A stretch of DNA of 13,979 nucleotides. Source: Syntrophobacteria bacterium. Its GTDB lineage: Bacteria; Desulfobacterota; DSWW01. Of the stretch, positions 5,617 to 13,111 are shown piece by piece. A program made the translations under genes and the position numbers. The notes under the pieces are model-generated. The model worked only from the letters and a program-made list of their open reading frames with translations. It searched no databases and was not told the DNA's origin. Each line of letters starts with the position of its first letter. Position 1 is the stretch's first letter. The stretch is from contig JAQYVQ010000275.1 in assembly GCA_030145435.1 (NCBI GenBank), positions 1 to 13,979 of the forward strand. Reading direction: 5' to 3'.

Positions 5617-7263
5617 TCAGACATGCTTTCGTCTCAGGCGGACAAGAACGAGGAAGAAGAGCACCCACGGGGCGAAAAAGGCGAAAAGGCCGCGGACTGG
5701 CCCCTCAACCGGAACCGTGCCGCAATTGTCCTGCATGTTACCGTTGCTGTCGACCCCATCGTCGTCCCATTCCCAGAATCCCGGGTCGGCACCGTCGCAG
5801 TCCCAGTCTACTCCATCATCAAACGGATCGCTCGCCCCCGGGTGCACGGAAGAGGCCTGATCATCGCAATCGTTTTGCCTGGAGACACCATCGCCATCGT
5901 CATCCTGGCAATCATCCCCGACGCCGTTCTGATCGCCATCGATTTGGCCACTGTTCGAATGCCGGGGACAGTTGTCGGTCTCATCCGGCACCCCGTCCCC
6001 ATCCGTGTCACCTTCGCAAGGTGGGCCGATGGAATACAGGGTTCCGCCGTGCGGCCCCCCATTCCCCACCACCACCAGCCGGTCCTCGTACACCACCGGG
6101 GCCGCGGCGGTTCCGTGTCCCCTGCCGAACCCAGGCTCGTTTACCCGGCTCCACTGGTCTCCCTTAAGCCTCCAGACCTCGCCCCCTGAAAAGGGATTTA
6201 CCGTGCAGATGTACAGGTCTCCACGGTAGACAACTCCGGAATGATACGTGATCGACTGGGTATTGCGCATCGGATCGCCTGCAAAGAGAACCTGTTCCCA
6301 TCCGACTCCGTCGTAGCGCCACAACTCTGCGCCTGTATACCGGTTATCGGTGCCGACGTAGAGAAACTCCTCGTGAGATATCATCATCAGTGTGTTTCGA
6401 TTGAACACATTTGGCCCGGCCCTTCCGAAGCCGTCGGTGTTGACCTGTCGCCACGAAAACTTCATGTCCGACAGTTCCCCTCCCTCGCTGCGCCACACCT
6501 CGGTGCCGGTACCTACGCGGAGGCTGTCGTAGAAGTAACCGTTTTCTGTTCCGGCATAAAGCGATCCGTCATGGACCGCCATGGTGGTGGTGTCCGAATT
6601 AAAGGGATCCAAGAACCCGACGAGGTTCACCCGAACCCATGTCACTCCGTCAGGGCTCCGCCACAACCCACAGCCCGGCATGAGGATCGGAAACCCCTGT
6701 GTGAAGATGCCCGCATAGAGCTCGTCCTGGAAGGTGATCAAGGAGGTAACGGCAAAGCCGGAAAAGGAGTCCGGGTCCACCCTTTCCCAATCATCCAGTT
6801 CCAAGGGGTGAAACACGCCGTCCCGCGTCCTCCAGAGTTCCGCCCCGGTGTGCCCATTCCATGTCCCCACATACAGCCGGTCCTGAAAGACATGCATACC
6901 CGTAACGCTGAAATTCTGCCATCCGAGGTCGTCTCCGGATTCGAATCCTGTAGGACAGACCTCGTGCCATCTCCACAGCCCCTCTTCCTGGTAGATACAG
7001 AGCACCTGCAGGCCTCCGGGCACAGGTGGGTCCCTCTTCAGGTCTCGTTTCCTTTGGGTCCCTACGTAGAGTCGTCCGTGAAACTCGACCATGGAGATGA
7101 CGAGGAAATTCTCCTCCGCCCACGTCTCCCCGAGATCAATCGGCTCAAAGCTCGCGTAGAGTGGCGTGGGCTGGAAGAACCACAGGGCCAGGGCCAGACA
7201 AAGACAAACAGGTCTCCGGAAGAGGCCGCAGAGAGGCAATGCCCTGGGTAAAGAACTTCTCAT
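5617..7263 (-). CDS. Secreted seven-repeat beta-propeller protein with calcium/metal-binding tail and C-terminal sorting-like anchor
   Basis: A 548-residue exported protein of unknown function. A signal peptide covers residues 1-38 (arginines, then VCLCLALALWFF, then PLYAS). Seven related segments follow, each with a core like LYVGT near residues 65, 130, 182, 235, 301, 350 and 396. Most continue into GAELWR or GTEVWR, as expected for a seven-bladed beta-propeller. Residues 416-460 carry DTDGDGVPDETDNCP and QDDDGDG, which are thrombospondin type 3-like calcium loops. A MopE-type motif then follows (DCDD-x7-PGA-x9-DWDCDG, about 465-492). The C-terminus has Cys514-Gly-Thr, a hydrophobic helix (about 526-541) and RLRRK, a three-part layout like known C-terminal surface-sorting signals. 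The start at 7263 has a GGGGAAGAA sequence just upstream. The gene stands alone between a kinase and a regulator, and nothing nearby reveals its partner. It is probably anchored at, or processed to, the cell surface. Confidence 0.88.
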   Translation of the reverse strand: MRSSLPRALPLCGLFRRPVCLCLALALWFFQPTPLYASFEPIDLGETWAEENFLVISMVEFHGRLYVGTQRKRDLKRDPPVPGGLQVLCIYQEEGLWRWHEVCPTGFESGDDLGWQNFSVTGMHVFQDRLYVGTWNGHTGAELWRTRDGVFHPLELDDWERVDPDSFSGFAVTSLITFQDELYAGIFTQGFPILMPGCGLWRSPDGVTWVRVNLVGFLDPFNSDTTTMAVHDGSLYAGTENGYFYDSLRVGTGTEVWRSEGGELSDMKFSWRQVNTDGFGRAGPNVFNRNTLMMISHEEFLYVGTDNRYTGAELWRYDGVGWEQVLFAGDPMRNTQSITYHSGVVYRGDLYICTVNPFSGGEVWRLKGDQWSRVNEPGFGRGHGTAAAPVVYEDRLVVVGNGGPHGGTLYSIGPPCEGDTDGDGVPDETDNCPRHSNSGQIDGDQNGVGDDCQDDDGDGVSRQNDCDDQASSVHPGASDPFDDGVDWDCDGADPGFWEWDDDGVDSNGNMQDNCGTVPVEGPVRGLFAFFAPWVLFFLVLVRLRRKHV

Positions 7264-7387
7264 TTCTTCCCCGCTTTTCGCCTGTCTCGGTTGATTCTCT
7301 CTTGTGCAGCATCCCGTAAGGAAAGAACTCTTGCCGGATCAACCCTTTGGGATCAATAGGGAAACAAGCCTCTCGCCCTGCACGGAA

Positions 7388-7432
7388 GACCGCTCTGTTG
7401 TGAATCTCACTATATCAGACTGAGCAACGGTC
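7388..7432. repeat. Nested inverted repeats between the kinase and the propeller gene
   Basis: GACCGCTC (7388-7395) can pair with GAGCAACGGTC (7422-7432) with three bases bulged. Inside lies a small perfect hairpin GTGA-ATC-TCAC (7400-7410). No T-run follows on either strand. It may be an end structure for the kinase transcript or part of the leader of the propeller gene. The rest of 7264-7494 shows no gene or clear promoter. Confidence 0.3.
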
Positions 7433-7459
7433 GTGCCAGAGTGGCGGGAGAGATGACAG

Positions 7460-7485
7460 GTGGGGGGGAGGGGAAAAAGGGGGAA
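7460..7485 (+). other. G-rich tract just past the kinase stop codon
   Basis: The plus strand carries runs of seven, four and five G, separated by A and AAAAA, with another GGG ten bases on. This satisfies a loose G-quadruplex pattern on the template strand of the kinase gene; its transcript would carry the C/U-rich complement. A function in ending transcription is possible but not shown. Confidence 0.35.
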
Positions 7486-7494
7486 GGACTCGGG

Positions 7495-10400
7495 TCAGGA
7501 ACCGGCCGCCGCGGCACTCAGCGGCTGATGTGATTCCATGTGGTCCAGTAGGTACTCTCGGACCCTTTCGAATTCGGATCGGAGGTCCTCGATGAGTTCC
7601 CGGGCCCTTTCGGATTCCTTTTCGACGCGGATCTCTTCCAGCCGAACGGCGATTTCCTCGAGTCTTCTCGCGCCTGCATTCGCACTCGATCCTTTGATCG
7701 CGTGTGCCTGAATCTTCAGTGCCTCGCCGTCCTCCTCTCGCACCGCGGATTCGAGATCCGTGACGTGCCGTTCCGTATCGGCGAGAAATGCTTCGATCAG
7801 TTCCCGCTCGAACTCCCGATCCCCGTCGGTGATATCGTTTAGGCGCTGGATGTTCACGGGCACCGGCAATCTAGGAGCAGGTGGCGGAAGAGAGGGATTG
7901 TCTTTTTCATCGGCCCCCAGGCGCTTCTCCAGGATTTCCTTCAGGGCCGAGGTCGTCACAGGCTTGCTGATGTAGTCGTTCATGCCCGCCTCGAGGCACT
8001 TGTCTCGATCACCCTTCAGCGCGTGAGCCGTCATGGCGACGATGGGGATGTCCCGGCAAAGGACCTTTGCCTGCGGGGCCCGAATCGCCCGGGTGGCCTC
8101 TAGGCCGTTCATCTCCGGCATCTGAACGTCCATGAGAACAAGATCGTACGGAACGGTTTCCAAGGCAGTGACCGCTTCCTGTCCGTTGGCGACCGCGTCG
8201 GCGTGGTACCCGAGTTTCTCCAGAATGCGAAGGGCGACCTTCTGATTGACCACGTTGTCTTCTGCGACCAGGATGCGGGTTCTCCTCTTCTTGCCCTCCT
8301 TGAGGCTGTGGCGCGTAACGATCTGCCGAGCAGACCCCTCGGACCCGCCCGCCGGAATGCCGAGGACCGTTGTGAGACACTCGTAGAGGTGCGAATTCCT
8401 GACCGGCTTGTTGAGGTAGGCGGCAAAGCCGATCTTCTGCAACGCCGCCACATCCCCACGCTGTCCTGCGGAGGTCAGCATCACGAGGAGCGTGTCCGCC
8501 AACAGTGGGTCGGCCTTGATTTTATCGCCCAGGGTTCTCCCATCCATGCCCGGCATTTGCATGTCGAGCAAGGCGACCCGGAACGGGTCCCCCTCTGCCC
8601 GGGCCTGTCCGAGCCTCGCGAGTGCCTCCGGCCCGTCGGATGCCTCCTCGAACCGACACCCCCAGGAACGAAGCAACTCACGGAGAAGCAAGCGGTTGGT
8701 CGCGTTGTCGTCGACAAAGAGAACACGAGCGCCACGAATGTCCTCCGGAATAATCACTTCCACCCGGCTGCCCGCCGGCTGCTTTTCCAGGGCCACCGTG
8801 AACCAGAACTCGGAACCCTCGCCTTCCCGGCTCTCGACCCCGATCTCGCCACCCATCATCTCGGCCAATTGCTTGCAGATGGCGAGTCCCAGACCGGAGC
8901 CACCGTACCTGCGGGTGATCGAAGTATCCACCTGGGAAAAGGACTTGAACAACCGATCGACTCGGTCCTGTGGGATGCCGATCCCCGTATCCATCACGGA
9001 AAACCGGGCGGTCACGTGACTGTCCGTCTCTTCTTGCAGCGTCACCCTGGTGTGCACTTCGCCCTTCTCGGTAAACTTGATGCCGTTACCCATCAGGTTG
9101 ATCAGGATCTGCCGCAACCGGCCCGGGTCCCCCCGCATCAGGGCAGGAACGGCGGACTGGACCAGGCAGCTGAACTCCAACCCCTTGTCGTTTGCCCGCA
9201 CGGCCAGCATGTCGGTCACATCCTCGACCGTGGTGCGCAGGTCGAAGTCCAGGACCTCGAGTTCCATTTGCCCGGCCTCGATCTTGGAGAAATCCAGGAT
9301 GTCGTTGATCAGGGCCAGCAGGGAGTCGGCGGACGATCGGATCGTCTCCGCATATTCACGTTGCTCGGGGGCAAGCTCGCTGTCCAGGAGCAAGCCGGTC
9401 ATCCCGATCACGCCGTTCATGGGGGTACGGATTTCGTGGCTCATGTTGGCCAGGAATTCACTCTTCGCCACGCTGGCAGCCTGCGCCTTTTGGGCCAGAC
9501 TGCTGGACCGGGTCGTTGCCTGCTCCAATCGTGTGTTCGCCTCGAGCAGCTCTCGACAGGACCTGTCGGCCTCCGCCTTTGCCGTTCGAAGAGATTGCTC
9601 GATCCTCTTGCGCTCGGTGATCTCTTTCGTTAGTTCGGCGGTTCGTTCGTCGACCCGAACCTCCAGCTCATCGTAGGCCCTTCTCACCAGTTCCTCTGCC
9701 CGTTTGCGTTCCCGGATGTCACGAATCGTCATCTGAAGGGTCGGGTTGTTGATGACGGGAAAGGCCTTGAGCGTTATTTCCGTGTCCAGCAAATCCCCGT
9801 TCTGTCTCCCCATCTGGAAGTAGAAGGATTGAGGGGTTCCCGCGAATGCATACTCCATTCTCTCCTGCAACATCTCTTCCGAGGCCCGTCCGTCCGGTTG
9901 CGTGGGCGGCAAGAAGGCGTGAAGGGACTGGTCGATGATCTCTCCCCTTCCGCAACCCAGGAGGCTGCACGCCTGATCGTTGCAGTCGAACACGACCTCA
10001 GTCATCAGGAACAGGGCGTCAGGGAAACTGTCGTAGAGCGTACGGTACTGCTGCTGGGTCTCGGAGAAGGATCGAAGGACAGCCATTCGCCTGTCGGACT
10101 CCTGGAGGAGCTCGAAAGCGCTCTTCTTCTCCGATCCCTTGATGCCCATCACTCCCGCGGTGTCCCATACTTTCTCGGTCAGCCCCTCGGCGATTTGGCC
10201 CACATCCTCCCGACTCAATGAGAGCGGGGTCCTCATCTCGTCGGAAATCAACCGCGGCGACTCGTCCCCGCCGGACCCTATCTTCTGGACGTGCGCAACC
10301 GCGTTGGCCAGCTGGAGGATGGCGGAAAGCTTGAGTGAAAGATCGACAGTACCGGTCTTCTCGGGGGTGCCATGATGGAGAGAGATCGCGTCACAGATGT

Positions 10401-11010
10401 GTTCGGGGATCTTCCAACGCCTTAGAAGCTCGCTGCCCACGGACGCATGGTCCACGCCCAATACGGTCTTCTCGGCTTCGGCCACGCTCATCTTGTTCCT
10501 GTCGGCAACCTGAATCACCTGCTCCCACTCCTCGGGCAGGTACTGGAACAGGAGAATCTTGCCCACGTCGTGAAGCATGCCGCACACGAACGATTCTTCC
10601 ACAAAGGAACTGCCGGACCGGGTCTGCGTACTCAGGTCCCTGCAACAAATCCCGCAGGCCAGGGAGTGAAGCCAGAAGGCGTCCGGGTCGAAATTGTTCC
10701 CGTCCCTCTTTGCATCAAAGAGGCCCATGACCGACAGGGTGAGAACGGTGCTCTTCACAGCGTTGAAACCGATGAACCGTACTGCATCCGGAATGGTCCC
10801 TATATCCCCGGATTTCCGATAGACAGCCGAATTCGCCATCTTCAGGGTCTTCGCCGTCAGGGACGGGTCGCTCTCGATCAGGTTTGCCACGTCCTTGGCT
10901 GAGCTGAGCTCGTCTTCGGTGATCTCGAGCAATTTCACGGCGACCACAGGCAGAACCGGCAGTCCCTCGATTCTGTCCAAGAGCTTCTCTACGCTCGCCT
11001 GGTCGCTCAT
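7495..11010 (-). CDS. Hybrid histidine kinase: HDOD-PAS-HisKA-HATPase-REC-REC-HPt
   Basis: A 1171-residue soluble phosphorelay protein with no membrane segment. In order it has an HDOD domain (about 12-215, with GLPVLP near the start and the intact pair His147-Asp148 in LHDVGK), a linker and a PAS domain (about 320-432). A coiled coil (436-515) leads to the HisKA domain with H-box SHEIRTPMN (phospho-His525). The ATPase domain has N-box Asn642, DTGIGIP and GSGLGLA. Receiver 1 (762-885) has Asp767/768, phospho-Asp816, Thr846 and Lys868. Receiver 2 (911-1031) has Asp918, phospho-Asp961, Thr994 and Lys1016. The HPt domain (about 1065-1155) has His1103 in AHAIKGSS. All phosphotransfer residues are present, so the complete relay looks active. 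ATG 11010 is preceded by GAGG at five bases; a GTG two codons earlier overlaps that Shine-Dalgarno. No cognate output regulator lies beside it. Confidence 0.97.
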   Translation of the reverse strand: MSDQASVEKLLDRIEGLPVLPVVAVKLLEITEDELSSAKDVANLIESDPSLTAKTLKMANSAVYRKSGDIGTIPDAVRFIGFNAVKSTVLTLSVMGLFDAKRDGNNFDPDAFWLHSLACGICCRDLSTQTRSGSSFVEESFVCGMLHDVGKILLFQYLPEEWEQVIQVADRNKMSVAEAEKTVLGVDHASVGSELLRRWKIPEHICDAISLHHGTPEKTGTVDLSLKLSAILQLANAVAHVQKIGSGGDESPRLISDEMRTPLSLSREDVGQIAEGLTEKVWDTAGVMGIKGSEKKSAFELLQESDRRMAVLRSFSETQQQYRTLYDSFPDALFLMTEVVFDCNDQACSLLGCGRGEIIDQSLHAFLPPTQPDGRASEEMLQERMEYAFAGTPQSFYFQMGRQNGDLLDTEITLKAFPVINNPTLQMTIRDIRERKRAEELVRRAYDELEVRVDERTAELTKEITERKRIEQSLRTAKAEADRSCRELLEANTRLEQATTRSSSLAQKAQAASVAKSEFLANMSHEIRTPMNGVIGMTGLLLDSELAPEQREYAETIRSSADSLLALINDILDFSKIEAGQMELEVLDFDLRTTVEDVTDMLAVRANDKGLEFSCLVQSAVPALMRGDPGRLRQILINLMGNGIKFTEKGEVHTRVTLQEETDSHVTARFSVMDTGIGIPQDRVDRLFKSFSQVDTSITRRYGGSGLGLAICKQLAEMMGGEIGVESREGEGSEFWFTVALEKQPAGSRVEVIIPEDIRGARVLFVDDNATNRLLLRELLRSWGCRFEEASDGPEALARLGQARAEGDPFRVALLDMQMPGMDGRTLGDKIKADPLLADTLLVMLTSAGQRGDVAALQKIGFAAYLNKPVRNSHLYECLTTVLGIPAGGSEGSARQIVTRHSLKEGKKRRTRILVAEDNVVNQKVALRILEKLGYHADAVANGQEAVTALETVPYDLVLMDVQMPEMNGLEATRAIRAPQAKVLCRDIPIVAMTAHALKGDRDKCLEAGMNDYISKPVTTSALKEILEKRLGADEKDNPSLPPPAPRLPVPVNIQRLNDITDGDREFERELIEAFLADTERHVTDLESAVREEDGEALKIQAHAIKGSSANAGARRLEEIAVRLEEIRVEKESERARELIEDLRSEFERVREYLLDHMESHQPLSAAAAGS

Positions 11011-11128
11011 GTTCACCTCGAACGTGCGTACCCCAATGGCCGTTCTGAAGGGGAAAAGCTGTCAACCCCCTATTTCCATTATTGAATTGCTTATCGGATG
11101 TTTTTCTCTTTTGATTTAACGAATTCCC

Positions 11129-11147
11129 AAAAAAAGAGGGGTCTTCT
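11129..11147 (-). terminator. Weak candidate terminator after the acyltransferase gene
   Basis: Read on minus, the stop codon TAG runs into AGAAGA-CCCC-TCTTTT, a six-pair stem with one G-U pair, followed by the rest of a seven-base T-run. The stem is short and AT-rich, so termination would be weak. A perfect TTGACA (11060-11065) lies further on towards the kinase but has no good -10 at the right distance. Confidence 0.3.
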
Positions 11148-12153
11148 ACGCAGTGGGCGGTGGAGGAGAGGGGAGCCCGAAGGCCCCAAGATCCCGCCAG
11201 AGCCACCACTGCTCAGGACAGGAGAGAATGTGTTGTTCAAAGAGGTTGAGGAAGTATTCGATTTGCGCGGACACTTCCTCATCCGCCGGACTCTCCTGAT
11301 TCCCCGGAGGCGAGGGAGGGTAGATCCTGATCCTGCAAATGTGGTTGTCCACCTGGACGATGTACGGCAGGCAGACCGCATCGTGTTGCCTCGCCATCTT
11401 GAAGAGCTCCGTTGAGAAGGCAGATTCGAGCCCGAGGAAGCGTGCTCTCACTCCCTTCTCCCCCTCATCCGACCCGGGGTTGTCCATCTTGGTGAGCAGG
11501 ATCTGTTTTTGTTCCAGGCTCGTCTTGATCTGCTGATACGCCTTGCCTGCGTAGATGACCCGGATGTTCTGATCTGCTTCCATTCGCTCGAGGATCTTTC
11601 GATAGAGCATTAGTTCCGCCCTCCCCCTCCACACGATGCGACCCGTTTCCTCGGTCTTCATCGTGAGCACTCGATGCTCGTATCCGTTACGCGCGAGCGT
11701 GAACACGAATCGATAGAAGAAGCCGGTGTGGCATCCCAGCAAGACGACGCCTTTTCCCTTCTCTTGTGCCTCCCGGAGGTGGGAGAACCCCTCCAGGCGG
11801 ACGGCTTTGTTGAGCCTTTCTACGCTGCACGACGAGGAAATCCAGGCATCGAAACGCAGGCAGGAGAGAAACCGAGCATAGGCTGCTCCCGTCCTTCGGC
11901 GTTCCCTGGGGGAAAGACGGTCCGGGAAGGCAGTCGACAAGTTTCGCAGGATGAGTTCTTTCTCGCTCGGCAGCAGGAGAAGCCAGGGCCACCTGAGTCG
12001 AAAGATCCTGTGGGCCAGGGAGAGGGGGAGCAACGACAGGACGGGGTGAACGACGAAGTACTCCACAACCTTGATCGGAAACCAGATCGCCCGGAGGATG
12101 GGCAGGATTCCGTAGAAGGCCTGTTTGGTCAGGAAACGGATTGGATCCTTCAT
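11146..12153 (-). CDS. LpxL/HtrB-family acyltransferase with altered catalytic motif
   Basis: A 335-residue protein of the lipid A acyltransferase (LpxL/HtrB, lysophospholipid acyltransferase-like) family, which moves an acyl chain onto a lipid at the inner face of the inner membrane. Family marks are the hydrophobic N-terminal region (about 11-62), LILRNLSTAFPD (67-78), GKGVVLLGCHTGFF (133-146), RARFLGLESAFSTELFKMA (236-254) and the C-terminal PEQWWLWRDLGAF (313-325). The usual H-x4-D/E catalytic pair reads His142-TGFF-Tyr147: the histidine is there but the acid is replaced by tyrosine. It is therefore either a divergent enzyme or one with changed chemistry. It starts 15 bases after the methyltransferase stop, so both are probably transcribed together. 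The upstream GCGGGG is only a modest Shine-Dalgarno. I cannot tell the acceptor lipid, and true lipid A acylation is not established. Confidence 0.87.
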   Translation of the reverse strand: MKDPIRFLTKQAFYGILPILRAIWFPIKVVEYFVVHPVLSLLPLSLAHRIFRLRWPWLLLLPSEKELILRNLSTAFPDRLSPRERRRTGAAYARFLSCLRFDAWISSSCSVERLNKAVRLEGFSHLREAQEKGKGVVLLGCHTGFFYRFVFTLARNGYEHRVLTMKTEETGRIVWRGRAELMLYRKILERMEADQNIRVIYAGKAYQQIKTSLEQKQILLTKMDNPGSDEGEKGVRARFLGLESAFSTELFKMARQHDAVCLPYIVQVDNHICRIRIYPPSPPGNQESPADEEVSAQIEYFLNLFEQHILSCPEQWWLWRDLGAFGLPSPPPPTA

Positions 12154-12168
12154 AACACAACCCCGCCC

Positions 12169-12960
12169 TCAGTCATGGGACACGGCGATCATATACCAGG
12201 GGCGTTCGCGCTCACTCCGGGACCAGGGGCGAACACAGTACGGATTGATCCATCGCGCAAGAAATCTGTCTCTGGACAATATCGCCTCCACCGGAGAATG
12301 TCGATCGTTCTCGTCGAGATCACGGCTTATGTGTGGGCAGAGGAGAGTCCGCACCCATTCCCTGGCCCGCCACCCCCCTTTCATTCGGACCCACTGCGCA
12401 TGTGTGGCGGCAATCGACATGGGGCTCCACCACGGAGCCGTCTTGATGATTTGGGTGTATCGTTTCGTATGGTTGAAGCGCGACGAAAGAAGGGTGAAAA
12501 AATCCTGTTCGTTCATCTCGGAGCAGTGAAACGGGTTCTGTTCCGGGGACTCACTGTGCACCGCCTTGTTCGGGGTCGATACGATGAGCAGGCCTTTCGG
12601 CGCGAGAACCCGGACACACTCGTCCAGGAACGCCTCGGGCCCTCGGATGTGTTCGATCGTCTCGAACGTGACGATCACGTCGATTGATCCACCGGCAAGG
12701 GGAATCGCTTGGGCATCGCCCGTACAGAACACCTTCCCATACTTCTTCCGGGCCCGGGAACAGATCGACGGGGACAGATCGATCCCTACAACGCTTTTCG
12801 AACCTGCTCGTTCGAGGGCCGCTGTTCCGTAGCCTTCCCCGCAGGCGATGTCCAGGACGCGCTTGTCACGTACGTACTTGGCGGCAAACCTGTATCGATA
12901 GGCATGCTCCCAAAAAGACGCTGAACATGCGGACCCCGGATCCATTCGCTCTTCTGCCAT
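12169..12960 (-). CDS. Class I SAM-dependent methyltransferase
   Basis: A 263-residue class I (Methyltransf_11/25-like) methyltransferase. Motif I is VLDIACGEGYG (35-45), the acidic ribose-binding residue is Asp61 in VVGIDLS, motif II is GDAQAIPL (81-88), and FETIEHI (99-105) matches motif IV and its following helix. APKGLLIVSTPN (120-131) is motif VI. The C-terminal third, rich in Trp and Arg, ends WYMIAVSHD and presumably shapes the acceptor site; the acceptor is unknown. The frame is open up to an ATG at 13005 (278 residues). I prefer 12960 because GGAGG lies 10 bases upstream and a TTGACA at 13020-13025 would place transcription start inside the longer version; this choice is not firm. 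The acyltransferase follows closely downstream and the radical SAM gene diverges upstream, suggesting shared work on a lipid or envelope molecule. Confidence 0.91.
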   Translation of the reverse strand: MAEERMDPGSACSASFWEHAYRYRFAAKYVRDKRVLDIACGEGYGTAALERAGSKSVVGIDLSPSICSRARKKYGKVFCTGDAQAIPLAGGSIDVIVTFETIEHIRGPEAFLDECVRVLAPKGLLIVSTPNKAVHSESPEQNPFHCSEMNEQDFFTLLSSRFNHTKRYTQIIKTAPWWSPMSIAATHAQWVRMKGGWRAREWVRTLLCPHISRDLDENDRHSPVEAILSRDRFLARWINPYCVRPWSRSERERPWYMIAVSHD

Positions 12961-13039
12961 CAGTTTCTTCCCTCCGAGAACAACGATTGTTTCGATTTCT
13001 TTCATGTCTGCCCGAGGGTTGTCAAGACAGGTCGTTCTC

Positions 13040-13069
13040 TCGACACTTCTCAGAGCCTCGTGTTATTCT
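13040..13069 (+). promoter_or_regulatory. Candidate promoter of the radical SAM gene
   Basis: TCGACA (13040-13045, one mismatch to TTGACA) and TATTCT (13064-13069, four of six) are separated by 18 bases. The pair lies about 40 bases before the GTG start in the divergent spacer. The match is moderate only. Confidence 0.35.
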
Positions 13070-13111
13070 CGTAGGGACCTTCCTCCTGAACCCGCTCGTA
13101 AGGACAAACCC

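Noticed and set aside
5640..5900. Asp-rich coding repeats that look like tandem DNA repeats.
   Set aside because: They are calcium-loop and MopE-type codons in the propeller gene, with variable spacing, not exact DNA repeats.
6241..7251. A 336-codon plus-strand open frame opposite the propeller gene.
   Set aside because: The minus-strand frame has a signal peptide, seven repeats and calcium loops, so this is a shadow.
8203..9633. A 476-codon plus-strand open frame inside the kinase gene.
   Set aside because: The minus strand here encodes intact kinase and receiver motifs. The plus frame has no recognisable domain.
11674..12687. A 337-codon plus-strand open frame across the acyltransferase and methyltransferase genes.
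   Set aside because: It overlaps two recognised minus-strand genes and their junction, and has no family motif.
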